Source: Lepisosteus oculatus (taxonomy: Eukaryota > Chordata > Actinopteri > Semionotiformes > Lepisosteidae). From it: a stretch of 64,000 nt of DNA. This document shows, in pieces, positions 14,201-29,200 of this stretch; the stretch's first letter is position 1, and each line of letters starts with the position of its first letter. Location of the stretch: assembly GCF_040954835.1 (NCBI RefSeq), contig NC_090712.1, positions 8,317,284-8,381,283 of the forward strand. Reading direction: 5' to 3'. Made by a program: the position numbers and the translations under genes. The notes beneath the pieces were generated by a model. That model worked only from the letters and a program-made list of their open reading frames with translations. It was not told where the DNA came from and ran no database searches.

Positions 14201-17200
14201 ACTGGTTGCACGCTGGCTCATTATATGAGTATTACAAAGTATGTTCACACATTACTCTTGACTTTCAGATCATGCACAGTTCTTATGCAGCTGTGTTGAG
14301 TATTTTGTGTCAACTGTTTGGTCTACGGCTTGTTGATTTTATCTGTCGCCTTTGTCCTTTTAACTATTGCATAATACACCACTCAGTACGACATTTCAAG
14401 TCAGACCTTGCTTAAATTAAACGTGAACTACAGCTAATGTGACCTTTCAGCAACAAAACATACATGCACAGCATGTCTCTTGGTGATGCATCTGCTTGTG
14501 TCAGAACAAACTCTGGGCAAGTACATGACAATTATCTAAGGGGTCACATGTGCATTGCTTTCAGTAATAAGTGTTTCCATCTTGTTAAAAATGTGTAAAA
14601 CACGTGCCACCCCGAAGAACAAAAATAAGCAGAACATATGTTTTCTGTCACACAAGTAATTTTTTTGTTCTTTTCTTATTTAAAAATGGTAAAATTATCA
14701 ATAATTTCCTTGTTATGAAGACAAAGATACAGTATGAATTAGCTTGGCTCAGAGGGCCATATTCAGTACAGCTGGCAGTCTCAAGGGGCAGAACTGACTT
14801 AACAACACAAGACAGGAGCCTGGGTAATGGGTGATGGAGGGACAGACAGTGAGGAGTGAAATGGAAGGAGGTTTTGATATTTGCTACAATTATGTGTCAC
14901 TATTTTCCAATTAGAATTGTGTAGGGAATGTAAAAGAATATGCCTAATATAAAAAGATAGGCAAGAACAATTCACTTTAATTGGTTTTGAAGATAAGAGA
15001 TTTTAAAAAACCCAGGGTCTTACAAGACATGAATCTTAATTTATTACACAAACAAATTAAAACAGCCCTTTGGGTTAAATGTTATAATTAACTGTGAAAT
15101 TATTTATCTCTGTATATACTATATACTGTAGCTTGGCAGCTTTCTTATAAGATAGCAGTATCCTATTTTTCTAGAGGATAGTGAACTATGGTACTATACA
15201 TATTTTGTAAACTCTTATACTATATATATTCTTTGAGATATTAAATCCTCTGGCAAACCTTGGTAGTTGGAAAGTATCTTGAAGCGAGCTTCAATTCAAA
15301 CAGCAGTGGGGTTTAATGTGCTTACGAGGCTGTACTAAGAGAACCTGACAACTGCAGCAGTTCATGCCATACAGTAGGTGTGCAATCCAACATGTCTCAT
15401 TGGAATTCTGAGAAAGGTCACACAAAGCAGAGTGCTTGAAAAGTCAACAGGGGCATCTGAAAGTGCCCACATGTAACGCGAATCTGCTCTAGTGCATAAA
15501 TCCTGGATAATGCAGTCAAAGCAAAACCAATGTTGCAAAGAGGAACCTAGAAAAGAAAAAGAAATGTCTATAGCTTCACTTCATTTGCATAACTGTGCAA
15601 ACACATTCATGGCTTTCCAAATATAACACTCAAAGTTAAAAATATTCCTCCATAAAATAAGTAGATGAAGAATCTGCTGTGAAAAGTGACACAAAAATCA
15701 CATGGTGACTCTAAATATAAAAAACAAAACTTTTTGTGATTATACATTTTAATACCCCAAAAGCCTTGACAGATCTGACTCCTTCACAATGAACAGCGAA
15801 ACAGCTTACATTGAAACATAAATCAAAGGAGACAAATTCAGAACTTAATTTAACATGGAAGTACATTTAGCCTGAGAACAGAAGGCACTTTGTTACCCAG
15901 AGGGTTTTGGAAGTGTGGAACAAGGTATCCAGACATTTTGTTGAAGCTGATACCCAGGTGCCCTGCAAGAATCAGCTGGTTGCTTGAGAGCTGTTAACTA
16001 CCAGATGAAACAGTAAACACGTGGACTGGCCATCACTTCACTCACCATTCATATGGTATTATGTTACAAAATGTTTATCAAATATGGACAGACATGATTT
16101 AAGCAATTTCATGATTAAATTGTAGTTCTAATATCAGTTAGGAATTGTAACAAAATGGTAGTAAAGCCTTTAAAACAACGTTGACTGTACTGTACATGTG
16201 CATATCATGCAGAATAGGCAGTTAAATGACATGCTAGTACTAACATTAAGACTACTTTTAAGATCAGCATTTAAGATATCTATGTCACAAATGTCTCAGA
16301 TAAATGAAATCTCATTCCACCTTCATATAATTATAATAATTATATGTATAATTATATGTTTTCCCTTTAGACTGTAAAGCCTTTTAAATTACTTATGGGT
16401 GTTGTATTGACTTAGCATAGTTGTCGATTATAATGAAACCATCCCTTGTGTTTTGTAAAGTAAGTGGTAACACAGATGAGCGTAAGTAAAGCCCTCATGT
16501 ACAGAACTAAAAAAAGAGCATTTTCTTATTGCAATGCAAACATTTGGTCTTCTTTTCTCAAAAGACATATTTAACTGCCTTATCCTTATCTGTGCTGGTA
16601 AACAACAGGCAAAATGAGAGGGATCGTGTAGCTTGTACAGTCAAGGGCTTATCGCAGATTTCTTAGTAGAAAAGTACCCAAGATGGTTCTCTGATTCTAC
16701 CGATAAACTAGAAACAAGATTAGTAGTGCAGTGACAGTAGCACGGAAGAGAAGAAACTAAAACGACATTTTCCGTGATCTAAGTTTACTAAAGGATAACA
16801 CGAATTTCTCAATTTTTAAAAAGGCCTAACTTAAAATGCCATAAATACTAAATGCAGCAATAATAATTAGAAAGTGTTTAAAAAGTTATACTGGTGAATA
16901 ACATTCAGTTGTACAGTGTAAAGATATGCAAAAACAATACATATATAAAAACCTTTACATTTTTGTATTCTGAATATTTACATTAAAACAAATTGTAATC
17001 TGATTGATTCTGTGAAAAATATTATTGTAATGTTTGAAAAAACATTGCATTCTGTAGTATATTTGCATTGTTACATGTATTTACAATTACAAATCTTTAC
17101 ATTTAGCAGCAGCAAATGCACATCTCTAAAATTAGCAGCAGCAAATTAAACAAAGAATAAAGCGATCTAACCACAACACAACAATAAGTAAAGGCCTTAG

Positions 17201-20200
17201 TTGTATACCAAAACATCTTATAGAACAGGGTTTTTAATTTATTACTATGTAACAGCCATGCTTAAATTGTCTGTGGGTAAGATTATGCCACTTCACAATT
17301 ACAACAATCACTTGCAAGTAGACATGAGATGTTCAGGCAAAAATTGCATATCCAATTTAAATTCTTACTACTGGCCTTGTATCTGTCATTTTTTTAGACT
17401 GCTAACATTTGTACTGCTTTATTAAAGAATAAATGCAAAGCCTTTCCAATGTTTTATAGCACTTACTAACTAAATCAGGATATTCATGTGGGAATAATGA
17501 TTTTCTGAACAGGATTTGTTCTTGCTTGTTGCACTTTGAATGTTCATCCTGATAGCAAAATAATAGGTACAGTAGGTTGCACTGGTGAACTCTGAAACCT
17601 TTCATCTTTTCCCTGATTGTTTCTAAAAATCAGAACAGTTTTGACAGGCCTAGTTCATAGACCTTCAAAATGACTTGCCCATAGGTCCACAAATGTTGAT
17701 GTGACTAGTTTGTAGGCATATAAATCTATGCAGCTCTTGTCATAATGCATGCTTTCAAAAAGATCAAACGTCACACTAAATTATCTCAGGCCATAGACTA
17801 TTTCAATGGAAATGTGTGAAACATCACGTTCTACAAGATTTTAAGAATATCCAAGATTTTTTTCCCCAAATGGAGCTTCAGTACATGTTACAGCTACTGT
17901 ATTTAGAATACAGCAACCATTTCCATCCATTCGTTTTTAGAACATTGTACTTCATCTGGCTCATTGATTTAACTGATTAACCAGTTAAGCCGAAAGTCAC
18001 ACGAAGAATCAGTAAACTGTATTATACTTTAAGCAAATCTGCTATTGATTCCAAAGAGGGGAAGGAAAGGAAAGACTGGGCATGTATGATACATGAGTCA
18101 ACCTACATACTTTATAGCAGTCTGCCAAATTTATATATATTTATAATATACATTGCATTGATGCATTAGTCTTACAATTAGTCTTATACACTTATATGTA
18201 TAGTACATTTTGTCTTCTACCAAATTTATTTTTTCTTGATATTCTTAGCATACAGTACCTCTATCCATACTTGGTTATCTGTACTTTCTATTTAATTGAT
18301 TCTTTTGGGCTTCGTTCTTTACACATTAAGTTAAATCTATGTCTTAAGACAAGCCACATTGCAAAATACTTTCCCTGAAATGTAAAATGGTCATTTCTAT
18401 GTTGAAGATCATTCTTATTCTTACAAAAAATATTCAGTCTTAGTGTTCTTCTTTTGTATATCTGCATTGATGTGTAAGCTGTCTCCTTTAAGGTTTGCTT
18501 TAATATGCTGCAAAGTTAAAGACTTTTCACATTAAATACATTTTTTAAGTTCTCAAGGTGCTATTTCTATTACCGACTTTCAATCTAATTCTGTCTCCAT
18601 TATGGGCTCCCATTCTAATTCTTTTGTAATATGAGGTTTGTAATAAAATAAATGAGCAAGGTTGTCGGCAATCCTCAAAGCTCTTCTTCTTTGGTTTATC
18701 AAGAATCTCTAAGAGCAGGGTTAGATACAAATCAGCTGTGCTGTGGTTCTGAAAAATAATATAGTGTTACATGAATATAATCATAGTGTGTAACCCCAAC
18801 TCCCCCCCACAGCATGTTCTTAGCACAAAGAGTTTACTAAACTCTCACATATTTTACTTAGTGGGTTCAGGTTCTACCTAATGATGTAGCTGAATAGTGT
18901 CTGATGGTATGAAGACACCCAGATCATTGCAAAATAGCCTAGCAAACAGGAGAGATACTGCAGTGGATTTATGAGCTGGAAGACTGCAGTGCCTTTGTGG
19001 TGCTCTTTGTATTCTTAACATATTTTCATCAGGCCTCTCCAAACAAACATTGACAGGGACAGTTTTGAGACCTGAGATCAGTCTTGTGCTTTTTCCAGGC
19101 ACTCTTTAGCATAAACACAGTTTTTGTAGTATTCATAGCAAAATGTGAAATTATATATAGGACAGTTTTCATCTTCTGGGTCACTTAAACACTCATGTGT
19201 GCTATTGGCTAATTTTTAGAACACACCTATTTAAAACATGTTGTTCGTAAGGAATTTCAGTGGGGTTTTCTCATCTCACTTTTTCATTCTCCCAATTTAC
19301 TGTACTTTCTTTAATCACGAGTCTGTTTTCAGCACATCCTTTGGAAATCACAAAGCAATATACTTAATTCATTTTATATATTATTTTAATCACAGAAAAA
19401 AAAGATTGCAGAAGAAAACCCTGCATCTGATTATTTAAAGCTTCTGTGAATAGCCCTTAGTGTTTCTGTAAATGCTCTTCAAAGAAACCATGAGTGGCTC
19501 TGCTTTTGATCTCCCTGTAAAGTCCCTTTCTTGAACAAAAACACATGGAATTGCCAGCAGAAAGAATGAATCTCTGTTGCCATACATATTGCCTTTCCAA
19601 AGAACAGATGACAGCACAGCTATTCTACAGGCAGACTTCAGACACATGGAATCTATGTCTCGGATATGATTTGAAAAGAATGAATGATTATGCAAAGTCT
19701 AAGCTGAAATATGAACGGGTCAGAAAAGGAGAGTGCTAACATTAATATGGACCCGCAACACTTCAAAATGAAAACATCTGAATATTGTAAATAAACAGCT
19801 CTGTATTTACTTTTAAGATCTGATTTGGATTCAAATGCACTTTGTTATCTTAAAGCTTTTACTTGCTCTTAAATGGCACAGCAGCTATAATTCAATTTTA
19901 GTAACAGCTTAGAAGTGAAAAGATTCAATTGAACTGTGGAAGGGTAAAGCTGAAGCTATTTTCATGCATTCAGCTACAACACGCGTTAGGTATTGAGTGC
20001 ATGTTAGCTACTTGCACTGGGTAAGCCAAACATGGTTTTAATTACAGAATATTACATATAACATTTCCAGATCCCTGACTAGATGGTTGAATTAATAGAA
20101 TAAGCTAGCTAGACATTTTCACTCCAGTTCTCATCATTTTTAGTTTTAATAAGATTAATTGGAAGATCGGGAATAATGAATATTTGGAGAGTAAAAACGG

Positions 20201-23200
20201 GAAAAATAATTTAAAAGTTAAATGTTTTCTTAAGAGCAGTAAAACTGGGAAACTGGAATTAGTATTTCCCATAGAGACTATTTTGGAAAGCTTCCAAAAG
20301 CTGGTGAATGAGAAAGATGTGCCGTTTACCTGCACAGGAGGAATTCACAGAATATCAAGTACTCATTTTACAGTGAAAAATACAATGTTCAATCATTTTA
20401 TTTACCATAACTTAATACCATATATTAGCTGCATAGAAGAGAAATACGTAACATGCATGTCCTCAGTTGAAAAATTGAACATCCAATGTAATCATTCATC
20501 ATTTAAGAGCTGCTGAAATTGGTCTGAGTATTTCATCCCACTCTTTCGTGAAAGAAGTAAGGTTATCAGCTTCAACGCCATGGCTGGGTGGCTCATTTCC
20601 CATTAAATCATGTGCTGTGTTTTTATCCATTATTACTGTTGCTTGTTCAAACACATCAAACAACTTGGTTATGCAAGATCTGCCTTTTCTAAAATCAAGC
20701 GAGCTTTGTGGCTTATGAATAGCATCTTGATTCCTCCACTACAACTGGGAGAATACCATCAGGTGATTCGTTAATGTGCTTCTAGTAACTGTAACACATC
20801 TGCCACTTCTGTGCTAATGCTATTTTCAGTAGTTCTGTTAGATTGTAATGAATGTGATAGAGGAATTAAATATGTATAAAATATTTGGCGTGACTTGCCC
20901 AGCTGAAGGAATCGCAGCTCATCCAAGAGGATAAGCCGCTCAACCCCCCTCAGTATTGCGAGGACTGAGCTAGGGAGTCTGCTGTAAGGGTGTTGATGGG
21001 GAGGCAGGGGGCTTGTCAGAAAGATACAGTATGCAAAGGGAAGACCAGTATGCAAGATCTAACCTTGCTCCCGAACTTCTATTAATATAAGCTCCAATAA
21101 TATACACCTTCTTTCTTCAGCATGAGAAACACCATTGATTTGTAAATATATAAGTGAAAAATTCATTTAATACATCAGCCATTTTCATTTAATTGTGTAG
21201 ACATTTCCTTTTATTATTCGGGTGACATTTTATTTCACTCTCTACTTTTGCTGTTATATGGAAGTCCTCATTTTCATACTTTTGATTATTTCTTTGTTTT
21301 TAATTTTGTTTTTTAATGGCTGACCTCCTTCGGTTTCCCCTTTGCTTTTCATCTTTTCATGTTTTATCTTGGTGTCAGTGGGAATTTGTACAGAGCATAA
21401 AGATGCGCTGTTTGCCTCTATGGAGGTCTGAGCTCAGTCAGGAACAGAAAGCACAGGTCTGTATTTTCCAGATGATTTCCATTGAAATAGAATAGTGAGG
21501 GAAGTTTAGAAGCAGAAACTGTGGAATTCTATGTAGGTTGAGGTCAGCATGGTCAGTAACTGAATAAGCAGCTTTTTGGTTTCTGGTCTCACCTACACAA
21601 TATAAAACTACAGTACAATGTCCAGAAGTACAGTACATACATTTTCCATCCATTCATTCATTTTCTTGCCACTTTATCCATTGCAGGGTCATCATTTTAC
21701 ATACTGTATACTATAAACATAAAATCTGCAGCTGGCCAGCCTAGGAAAACTTCTGTGTTAAAACTAAACAACATCTGTTTGATTGGATTCTAAGCAGTGT
21801 AGTGTAAATTGATTCAAAGACATTGAAAATGTATTGATTAGGTTTATTTTTTGTTTTCTTTTCTTTGTTTCTAATACTTTAGTATCCAAAATAAAATTGC
21901 CAATGTTATACATAATATTATGTATGTACATTTTTCAATGTTAATTTCTTGTCGCAATACAGTTGTTACGTATGTTTTAGCAGGAGAAGGAAACTGCAAA
22001 GAGAACATTAATTTTTCATGTTTTTTCCTCTATCTCTCAGGTGAAGAGTATATTACAACAGGAAGGATTTGAGAGGATGAAGCGAGGCTACAGGGATATT
22101 AATGAAATTGAAGTCAATATGAATGATCCACTATTCACCAAACAGTGGTATCTTGTAAGCAATTTTATAGATCAGCTGTTACTGAAAAAGCTTGCATTTT
22201 TCTATCTTGTTTGAGCATTGTCTTTTACTTTTTGTTTTGAATAAATACAGTATGTATTGTTTTTGAGATAGCTTATATTAAAGGTTTCTACGTTTCCATG
22301 TAATTTCCATGTACTTTATTTCCATGCAATATTTGTTCTCTGTGGCACTAACAGGCCTACTGTATATAATTCAGAGTATAAAAATGTTGTTGTCAATATA
22401 ACTTTGACACTGAATAAAATTATTTTGTGTTTAGTAATATTGTTTTTTGTTGATTAAAAATAAAATGAAGGATAGGAGAATACATTTTCCTTGTACAGTA
22501 TGTGCTTTAAAATAATCATATATTACTGCATGTTTCTCATGATCTGCCCACATTTAAACTATTTGTATTTTCTTTATACAGTATGTTAAAAATGCATTCA
22601 AGTTCCAAACATATTAACATCTATAATCACACTCTGGGTCTTCATCTATTGTTTAGAAGCACCCATGACTTTTTTTTAAAAAAATGTGTCTTTATTAAGC
22701 TTGTCAGTTTAAGAGCTCCCCAGCTGCTATTATGTCAGTGCAATATTGGTGACATTTATATTCCTGCCTGTTCCTCGCATTGTGTAATTTGTAATATACA
22801 CGCCTAGGCTTCTGTTTTCATAGAGTGCCTCCATATTGTTTGTCTGATTAGATAAATACAGGTCAAGCGGATGGCACTCCTGGGCTGGATCTCAATGTGG
22901 CGGAGGCCTGGGATTTAGGATTTACTGGGAAAGGGGTGACTATAGCAATTATGGATGATGGTAAGCTTTTCATTTAACTAATCTTGAAAAGAAAAAAATA
23001 ATGAAAAACAATATTTAGTGCATAAGCTCATAGATGGTGAGGGGGATACTCTCCTGCCTCCCTTTTCACATTAACCTAAAGTATCTGTAGTTAAGCAGCA
23101 GTTTGATTGCAGACAAAATTGATCATGAAAATGCATTTTTCATCTTGGATTGTAACTTGTGTGTCTTTAAATAGAAACTGCCGCAACTACAATACAATGC

Positions 23201-26200
23201 TTGATGTACTATCAAGGATTCCAATGTGAAATTGGTTCCACAGAGCTTAAATTGAAAAAAAAAACGTTGGGGTGATGACTGATTACATTTTCATGTAAGT
23301 TTATTTGACATTTCAATTTTTTTTCATTAGGCCAATATTTTCTTCTGCTTTGTCACAGGAATTGATTATCTACATCCAGATCTTGCTTCAAATTATGTAA
23401 GTAAGAGATGTCTTTTTTATAGTAAAACCATTGTGTTGTGCTCTGGAAATTGTGTGAAAATCACAGTAAAATTTGGAAAATCAGTCTGCAGAGGAGGGTT
23501 TTATTTTTCTATTAGAATACTGAGAAAAAAATCATCGGAAATCATTGGCTGAAGCTGGGAGTACTGAAACAGAGTGCTTATCTTTTACATAATAGTGTTA
23601 AATGCAGGTGATGATGAAAAATCTGAATGTATGAAGCAGTCAGTTACACTAGTGGAAGGCAACGTTTACAGTAGGATTATTGCAATTATTGCATGAGGGA
23701 CTTTCCTTCTTTCATTTTAAAGCTTTCCTTTGATGATGTTTCAGAGAAGATAGAACAAATATATTAAAAAATGAAAAAATCCTTGCATTGTGTACAGTGC
23801 TTTTCATCCCATAAGATCCCAAAGTAAGTAACATAAAAACAGGGGAGCCACTTCACTTACCATCCATCTGTGTTACACAAAGCAACCATTGTATACCTGC
23901 AGCCTCACTGCACAGCAGATCAGGTGGACAAGTGAAAAAGTACTTCACCAGCTCTGTTAAGGGGGAGGGGGGGCTCTAGGTTGTGTGGATTATGCAGGCC
24001 TATGAATGAATTTAGCCAGGAAATTGTGCTTAACATTCTTATTCTTATAAATAACACCATGGGATCTGTAATCTACAGTTTAATGTCTCATCTGAAATAC
24101 TAACTTGGCTCAGGCTTTCTTAACTTGAACTGATGCTAACATTCCTATCCTGAAAATGATGGTCTTTTTTGTGTATTTCTGTGCATTGTGTTACAGTATG
24201 TGTGTGATGCCCACATTACTCTTAATGTGTTTTTTCCCCATCTGTCTGGAAGGCCCCGGGTGCAATCCCAGTTATGGGCAAGCGATGTAGCTTGCTCCAA
24301 TTCCTTCCAGACGGCTCCCAGATCCTCTCAGCCCGTTTTCCAAATGAGTACTGGGGGTTAATCCTTCTGGGGGTAATAGGCCGGCCGGAGTGTGATGCCG
24401 ACCACATCACCTCCACCTCCAGTGTCGGATGGGTGAGAAAAATGGTGGCCCTTGACCCCCATTCCCCATGGGCCTTTATGGCCTGAAAAGGGACCTACAG
24501 TACCTATTTTTCCCATTGTTTGTAGTTGAGCAAAAAAAAGTATTAAGTATAAGAAATAGTATAACTGTTTTGAACATATACTGTACCTCACTGACAACAA
24601 TTTAAATTAAGTTTTAACTAACTATCCTAGCTGGTTTAATGAGGAACATTTAGACCAGGGGTGGTCAATCCTGGTCTTGGAAAGCCACAGTCAATTACGT
24701 CTTATATGTCACCCCTAAATAATCAATTTGTAAAGACTTGGAACATGTGAATGTTAATCAATTTAGTAAGTCAATAAGTTTAATTAAGTCAGGAATGACC
24801 AACAGTCGTCCTTTTCATTTTAAATCTGTGAAATACTTAACGGAACGGCTTCTATGGTGAAAGCAAAATTGTTCCAAACATTGAGAAAACAATGATTAAA
24901 GGGAGGCCTACTGTAAAAAGACCTCTCCAGGATTAGTGTTGGTCATCTTTGAGTCAGATCTTCAGATCTAAGGATTAAGATCAAGTGCTATGAATTTATT
25001 TTTTATAAAGGCTTTATAATTTAATTTTAATATCCCCAATGGCATGGTGTAATTCATGCTTTTAAATCAATTTTACAACTGGCTGCTGTTGAATTTACCG
25101 TATTTTGTATGAAGATGCACAGGGTGAATTTTGCTTTTTCCATCTTTTTAAATGAGACTTCTTAGCATGGAGTTCTTTTTATGGTGTATGTTATCGTACA
25201 GTATATTAGTACAGTATGTTAGAAAAACAATGGTTTTCCAAATCAAAATTTTTGGAAAAAAATAGCACAATGACATTTGAATAATGAAGTATCTCCATTT
25301 TTACTTTGTTTTTGGAGAAGTGGAAGTAGATTTTTTGGATGGGATTAAAGACTATAAACACCCCAGAAATCTCTCTTTTATTTGCTTAGAGGGCTGTGCA
25401 GCTGTATGTTAAGTCTAAAACCAAAAATAACATTCCACCGGCCTGTCTTCTGTGGGTAGAATGTGCAACCCACGCACTCCTGAGTTTATTGTAGCAGCTT
25501 CATGAAGCTCAAACACTCTTAATTTTATGCATAACAGTGATTCTTCTGTGCACTTTGCTTGTTTGCGTTTTATTTATTGAAATATTCCAAAGAATCCAAA
25601 GCATTTCTATCAGCATTAATTAATTAAAACCTTTTATTACTGCATTGCACTCTACTCCTAATGAGGGAGATTCTTTCTGCTTATGATCACTGCAGCATTT
25701 CCTAGGAAACAGCTTGCTTTTGATGGCTCTTTCAGTCATAGTGGTGCTTCATTCAACTCCAAATCAAGCTTGTGCGTTTTTTCTGTAATTTATATTTAAA
25801 GACGTGTTCATTTCTAGGCTTGCAAATCACAGGAAATCCTTGGAGACAAGGATCCCAGGTCTCCCACTTATTAGTGCTGTGGAACAATGTTTTTTTCGAC
25901 AAAGTCAAAAAGAAACAATCACTCCCCATAGTGAATCATCATGTTACGTGATACTGCAAGTACCAACGGATAGACTGCCAACTAACGAGTGATGGCAAAC
26001 ATATCCATAAAGTGTTTCTAAAACCTCAGATTTAATTAAAGTTTGGCATAAATGCAGGGTCAGAACAGCTTTACTTGTCTACCAGAGAAGCTCCCTGTAG
26101 ATTCACTGAGATTTTCAGTACCACGTACTGTGTACTGTGTTCGATCCTTTACTTGTCTTTAGAGATGTAATTTGTATGGAATAATAAAATATGGAAATTT

Positions 26201-29200
26201 CAATTACATGCAAAGAGTGTGAACAGAAAAGCATCATTAAAAATGTAAAGACATTTTCTAAATAAATTATGTAAACTTTTTTAAAAAATTAATCCAGTGT
26301 TAATCCAGTAAATTGTGGCCGGAGTCACTTTCTTTCTGAAACAGGTGATGTTTTGAAAAAATACCACACAGTACCTTGTATAAAGGTACCGTGTTTAATT
26401 TCAGGTTTACTTTGTTTAATTTCATGTGCAAAACTAAGGTACAGTACGTACATGTAATATGCTGAGTGGAATTAAGATTCAGGTTAAAACATTATTTATT
26501 TAACTGACAAAGGACTCCTTCAGGAAAATAATTTTTCATCTGCAATCCTCTTGAGCTCAGCCAGATGGAGGCCAGCCAAAAGCAGCTCAAAAGTATACAG
26601 AACAGAGCCCTTTGTCACTCAAATTTCTGGGTTTTTTGCATCCACATATCATCACATCTTTGGGTTGCCATAGAAATATTACGATGTAAACTCACGCTGC
26701 AGAAATCTCATGAAAACAGCATATTGTAAGTAGTGCTTGAAGGACTTAGAAAGCCATTTGATTGAAAATAACTTGCCTCCAGCTGGATCTTTTAATATTA
26801 AAAGGAACTGGTTTTGAAAGGAAAACAAAACAGTCTAGGGTGTGTCAAGTAAAACCTGTGGACTAATCACTAAAAACATAATGACCTCTATTATAATTAG
26901 ATAAATCAATTTAATCTGTTAAATCTATGAATGCAGGATTTAACAGCATTGATAGTATAATTGTATCAGGTTACACCCTTGCTTTCAAGACATTGTAAAT
27001 GTACTGATTGTAATTCTTCATTCTTTTAATACAACATTGTAGTTTTCAATCCATCTTTTATAGGTATTGGTCCTACCGAAGAAGAAAGAATAGATTTCAG
27101 TTTTAATTTAAAGTTTGAATTTTTTAAAGAAAATGAATAAATCAACTATCCCCCCAGAGTCACTTCATTGTGGGTGTGCCGGATTTGCTGTAGTCTTCAT
27201 TTTAATGATTTTAATAGAAAAATATAAAATGTGTAACAGATTGTCTCAATAATATTCCCAAAGTAGTTGGGAAGCTGCTTCCATTTCCAACACTAATCAG
27301 TTATGATTCAGAGATGTGAATATCATTTTATTCATAATTAAGAATGGGATTATGCACTCCTACAATAGTGTTTTGTGTAGTTACTTCTTAATAGTTAATT
27401 AGTTTGTAATATTTTTCTGAAGTGTTACAGGAAATGCTGGATCCAATTTGACTCAAATCCCACCAAATCAGTCATATACTGTATCATGTGTGAATGCACA
27501 TACAGGTATATTATGTTATATGTTGAGAGCTCAAATATTTTCTGTTGCTTTCATTTGCTCTCAGTAGGTTTATCGAGTAGCCAATGAGAGTGATGTGAGG
27601 TGGCACAAAGCCTCAGCATAGTCCCTGCCTCCATCACTTCACACCCCCCTTCCTCCAACTCAGCAAGGAAAACCATGTCTACAGTATGTCTGTTCTGCCC
27701 TTTCATCAAACAGAGATGAGTAATAATTATGTGGATCACAGATACAAATAGCTGAAACAAAGACATAGCGCCTTGATAGCCTATCTACACCAGAAAACTG
27801 AGTGTCTCTTTGATGAAAGGGCATGTGCAGTGTTTGTATCAGTAATATGTGTTTAATCTTTCACATTAGAGCCCTGACCTGATTTTTGCTTTAGCTGTGA
27901 ATTGTTCTAGGTGCGTTCTAGGAACTGTGATGGTCAAGTTTATTTCATTTTTGCTTTGGAAACATTTTAATGTCTATTTTTGCTAACTTCAGCAGATTCA
28001 CAACCAGATTAACCTTTCAGCCAGCAAGTTACAACAGACGTGTTGGGGGCAGTGATGATCTAGAAAATTGGCAGGGTTTATAAGCAGCTTCTTCATAAAA
28101 AAATCTAATTTCCTTAACTGCAAAGATGGATCACAGAAAATAAATGATGTATCAAAGCACAGCAAATTGATGTGTCATTTTTAAGAACTGCAGGCATAAA
28201 ATGTGATGCCTGGTTCTTGCATTTTTTTGTATGTTGATTCTTGAGCCATGGAAGTTTACCTTTTATGTTAAAGATGCTTTTTCCTTGACTTGTCCAAATT
28301 TTCTCTTATCAAAAGGTACCTATTTTGAAAAGAAATATACTTTATCGTAATGGAAAGAATTGAAATTTAACTGAGTGATTCTTAGCCATCTGTGACATAT
28401 TGGTCATTTGCATCATATTTTCTTTTGGATTTATACTTTTTAAAGTGAATTATTTTCGTGAGATGGTTTTAACTGTGATGCATTTAATTAACAGTATTCT
28501 TTAAAGATTATCCTGTCTATATTTTAAATGTGAAAAGTTGATGTTATTGTACACGAACTGGTAGGTTAAGGTTTCTGGGACAATTGGCCCTGGTCTGAAT
28601 GTGTTTGTGTCTGCAACCAACATTCTTCATGTTGCTTGACTCCCTTGCAACCCTGAATTGGAAGAAGCAATTAGAAAAGGGATGGTGAATTTACCTGAAT
28701 AGCTATGCAACTAATATAATTCCGAATTATTTTAGGTTTATTTCCTCTTTGTGTAGGAGTTAAATGGTTTAACATTAAACCAAGCTCAAGTGTTAATTCC
28801 TGTTGACAAAGGTAAAGCAGGCTTCAGTTTTCAATTTAAGGTCTTTTGTGTACAGACAGGGTAGTTTTCCCTCAAGCGCACTGTCTCACACATTTGAAAC
28901 AGCCTGCTTTATAGTACAGACCTCACCAAGGTTACAGTAATACACTGGAAACTAACGAACACTACCATGAAATTCATAGGCTACAGATCAGTGGTCCTCA
29001 GGTTTCAGAAAGTCATAATCTTCTCTTTTTCATCCTAGCCTAGCTAGAGTTAAGTTAATCAATTATTAACTTAATGGGGACCAGTTAGTCCTATAAGACA
29101 TGCAGAACTATTGCTCTCCAGGACAAGGAGTGAGAACTATTAATTGAAGAACGAATGTTTGTCAATAAAGCTGATCATTAACGGGTCAGCTGCCTTGCAA

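Larger units (their letters stand above)
12301..22040 (+). other. PCSK2: PCSK2 intron 2
   Basis: The longest intron, about 9.7 kb. It holds LINE relics near 15875-16000 (+) and 20590-20745 (-), an unidentified dispersed repeat at 20887-20950, and a short repeat fragment at 21640-21690 with CATCCATTCATT followed by a GCAGGGTCAT-type block familiar from fish repeats. The rest is AT-rich with no gene recognised. Confidence 0.8.

Noticed and set aside
20184..20516. 110-codon + strand open frame in PCSK2 intron 2
   Set aside because: No recognisable motif or splice context. It lies beside a LINE fragment and may be repeat-derived or chance.
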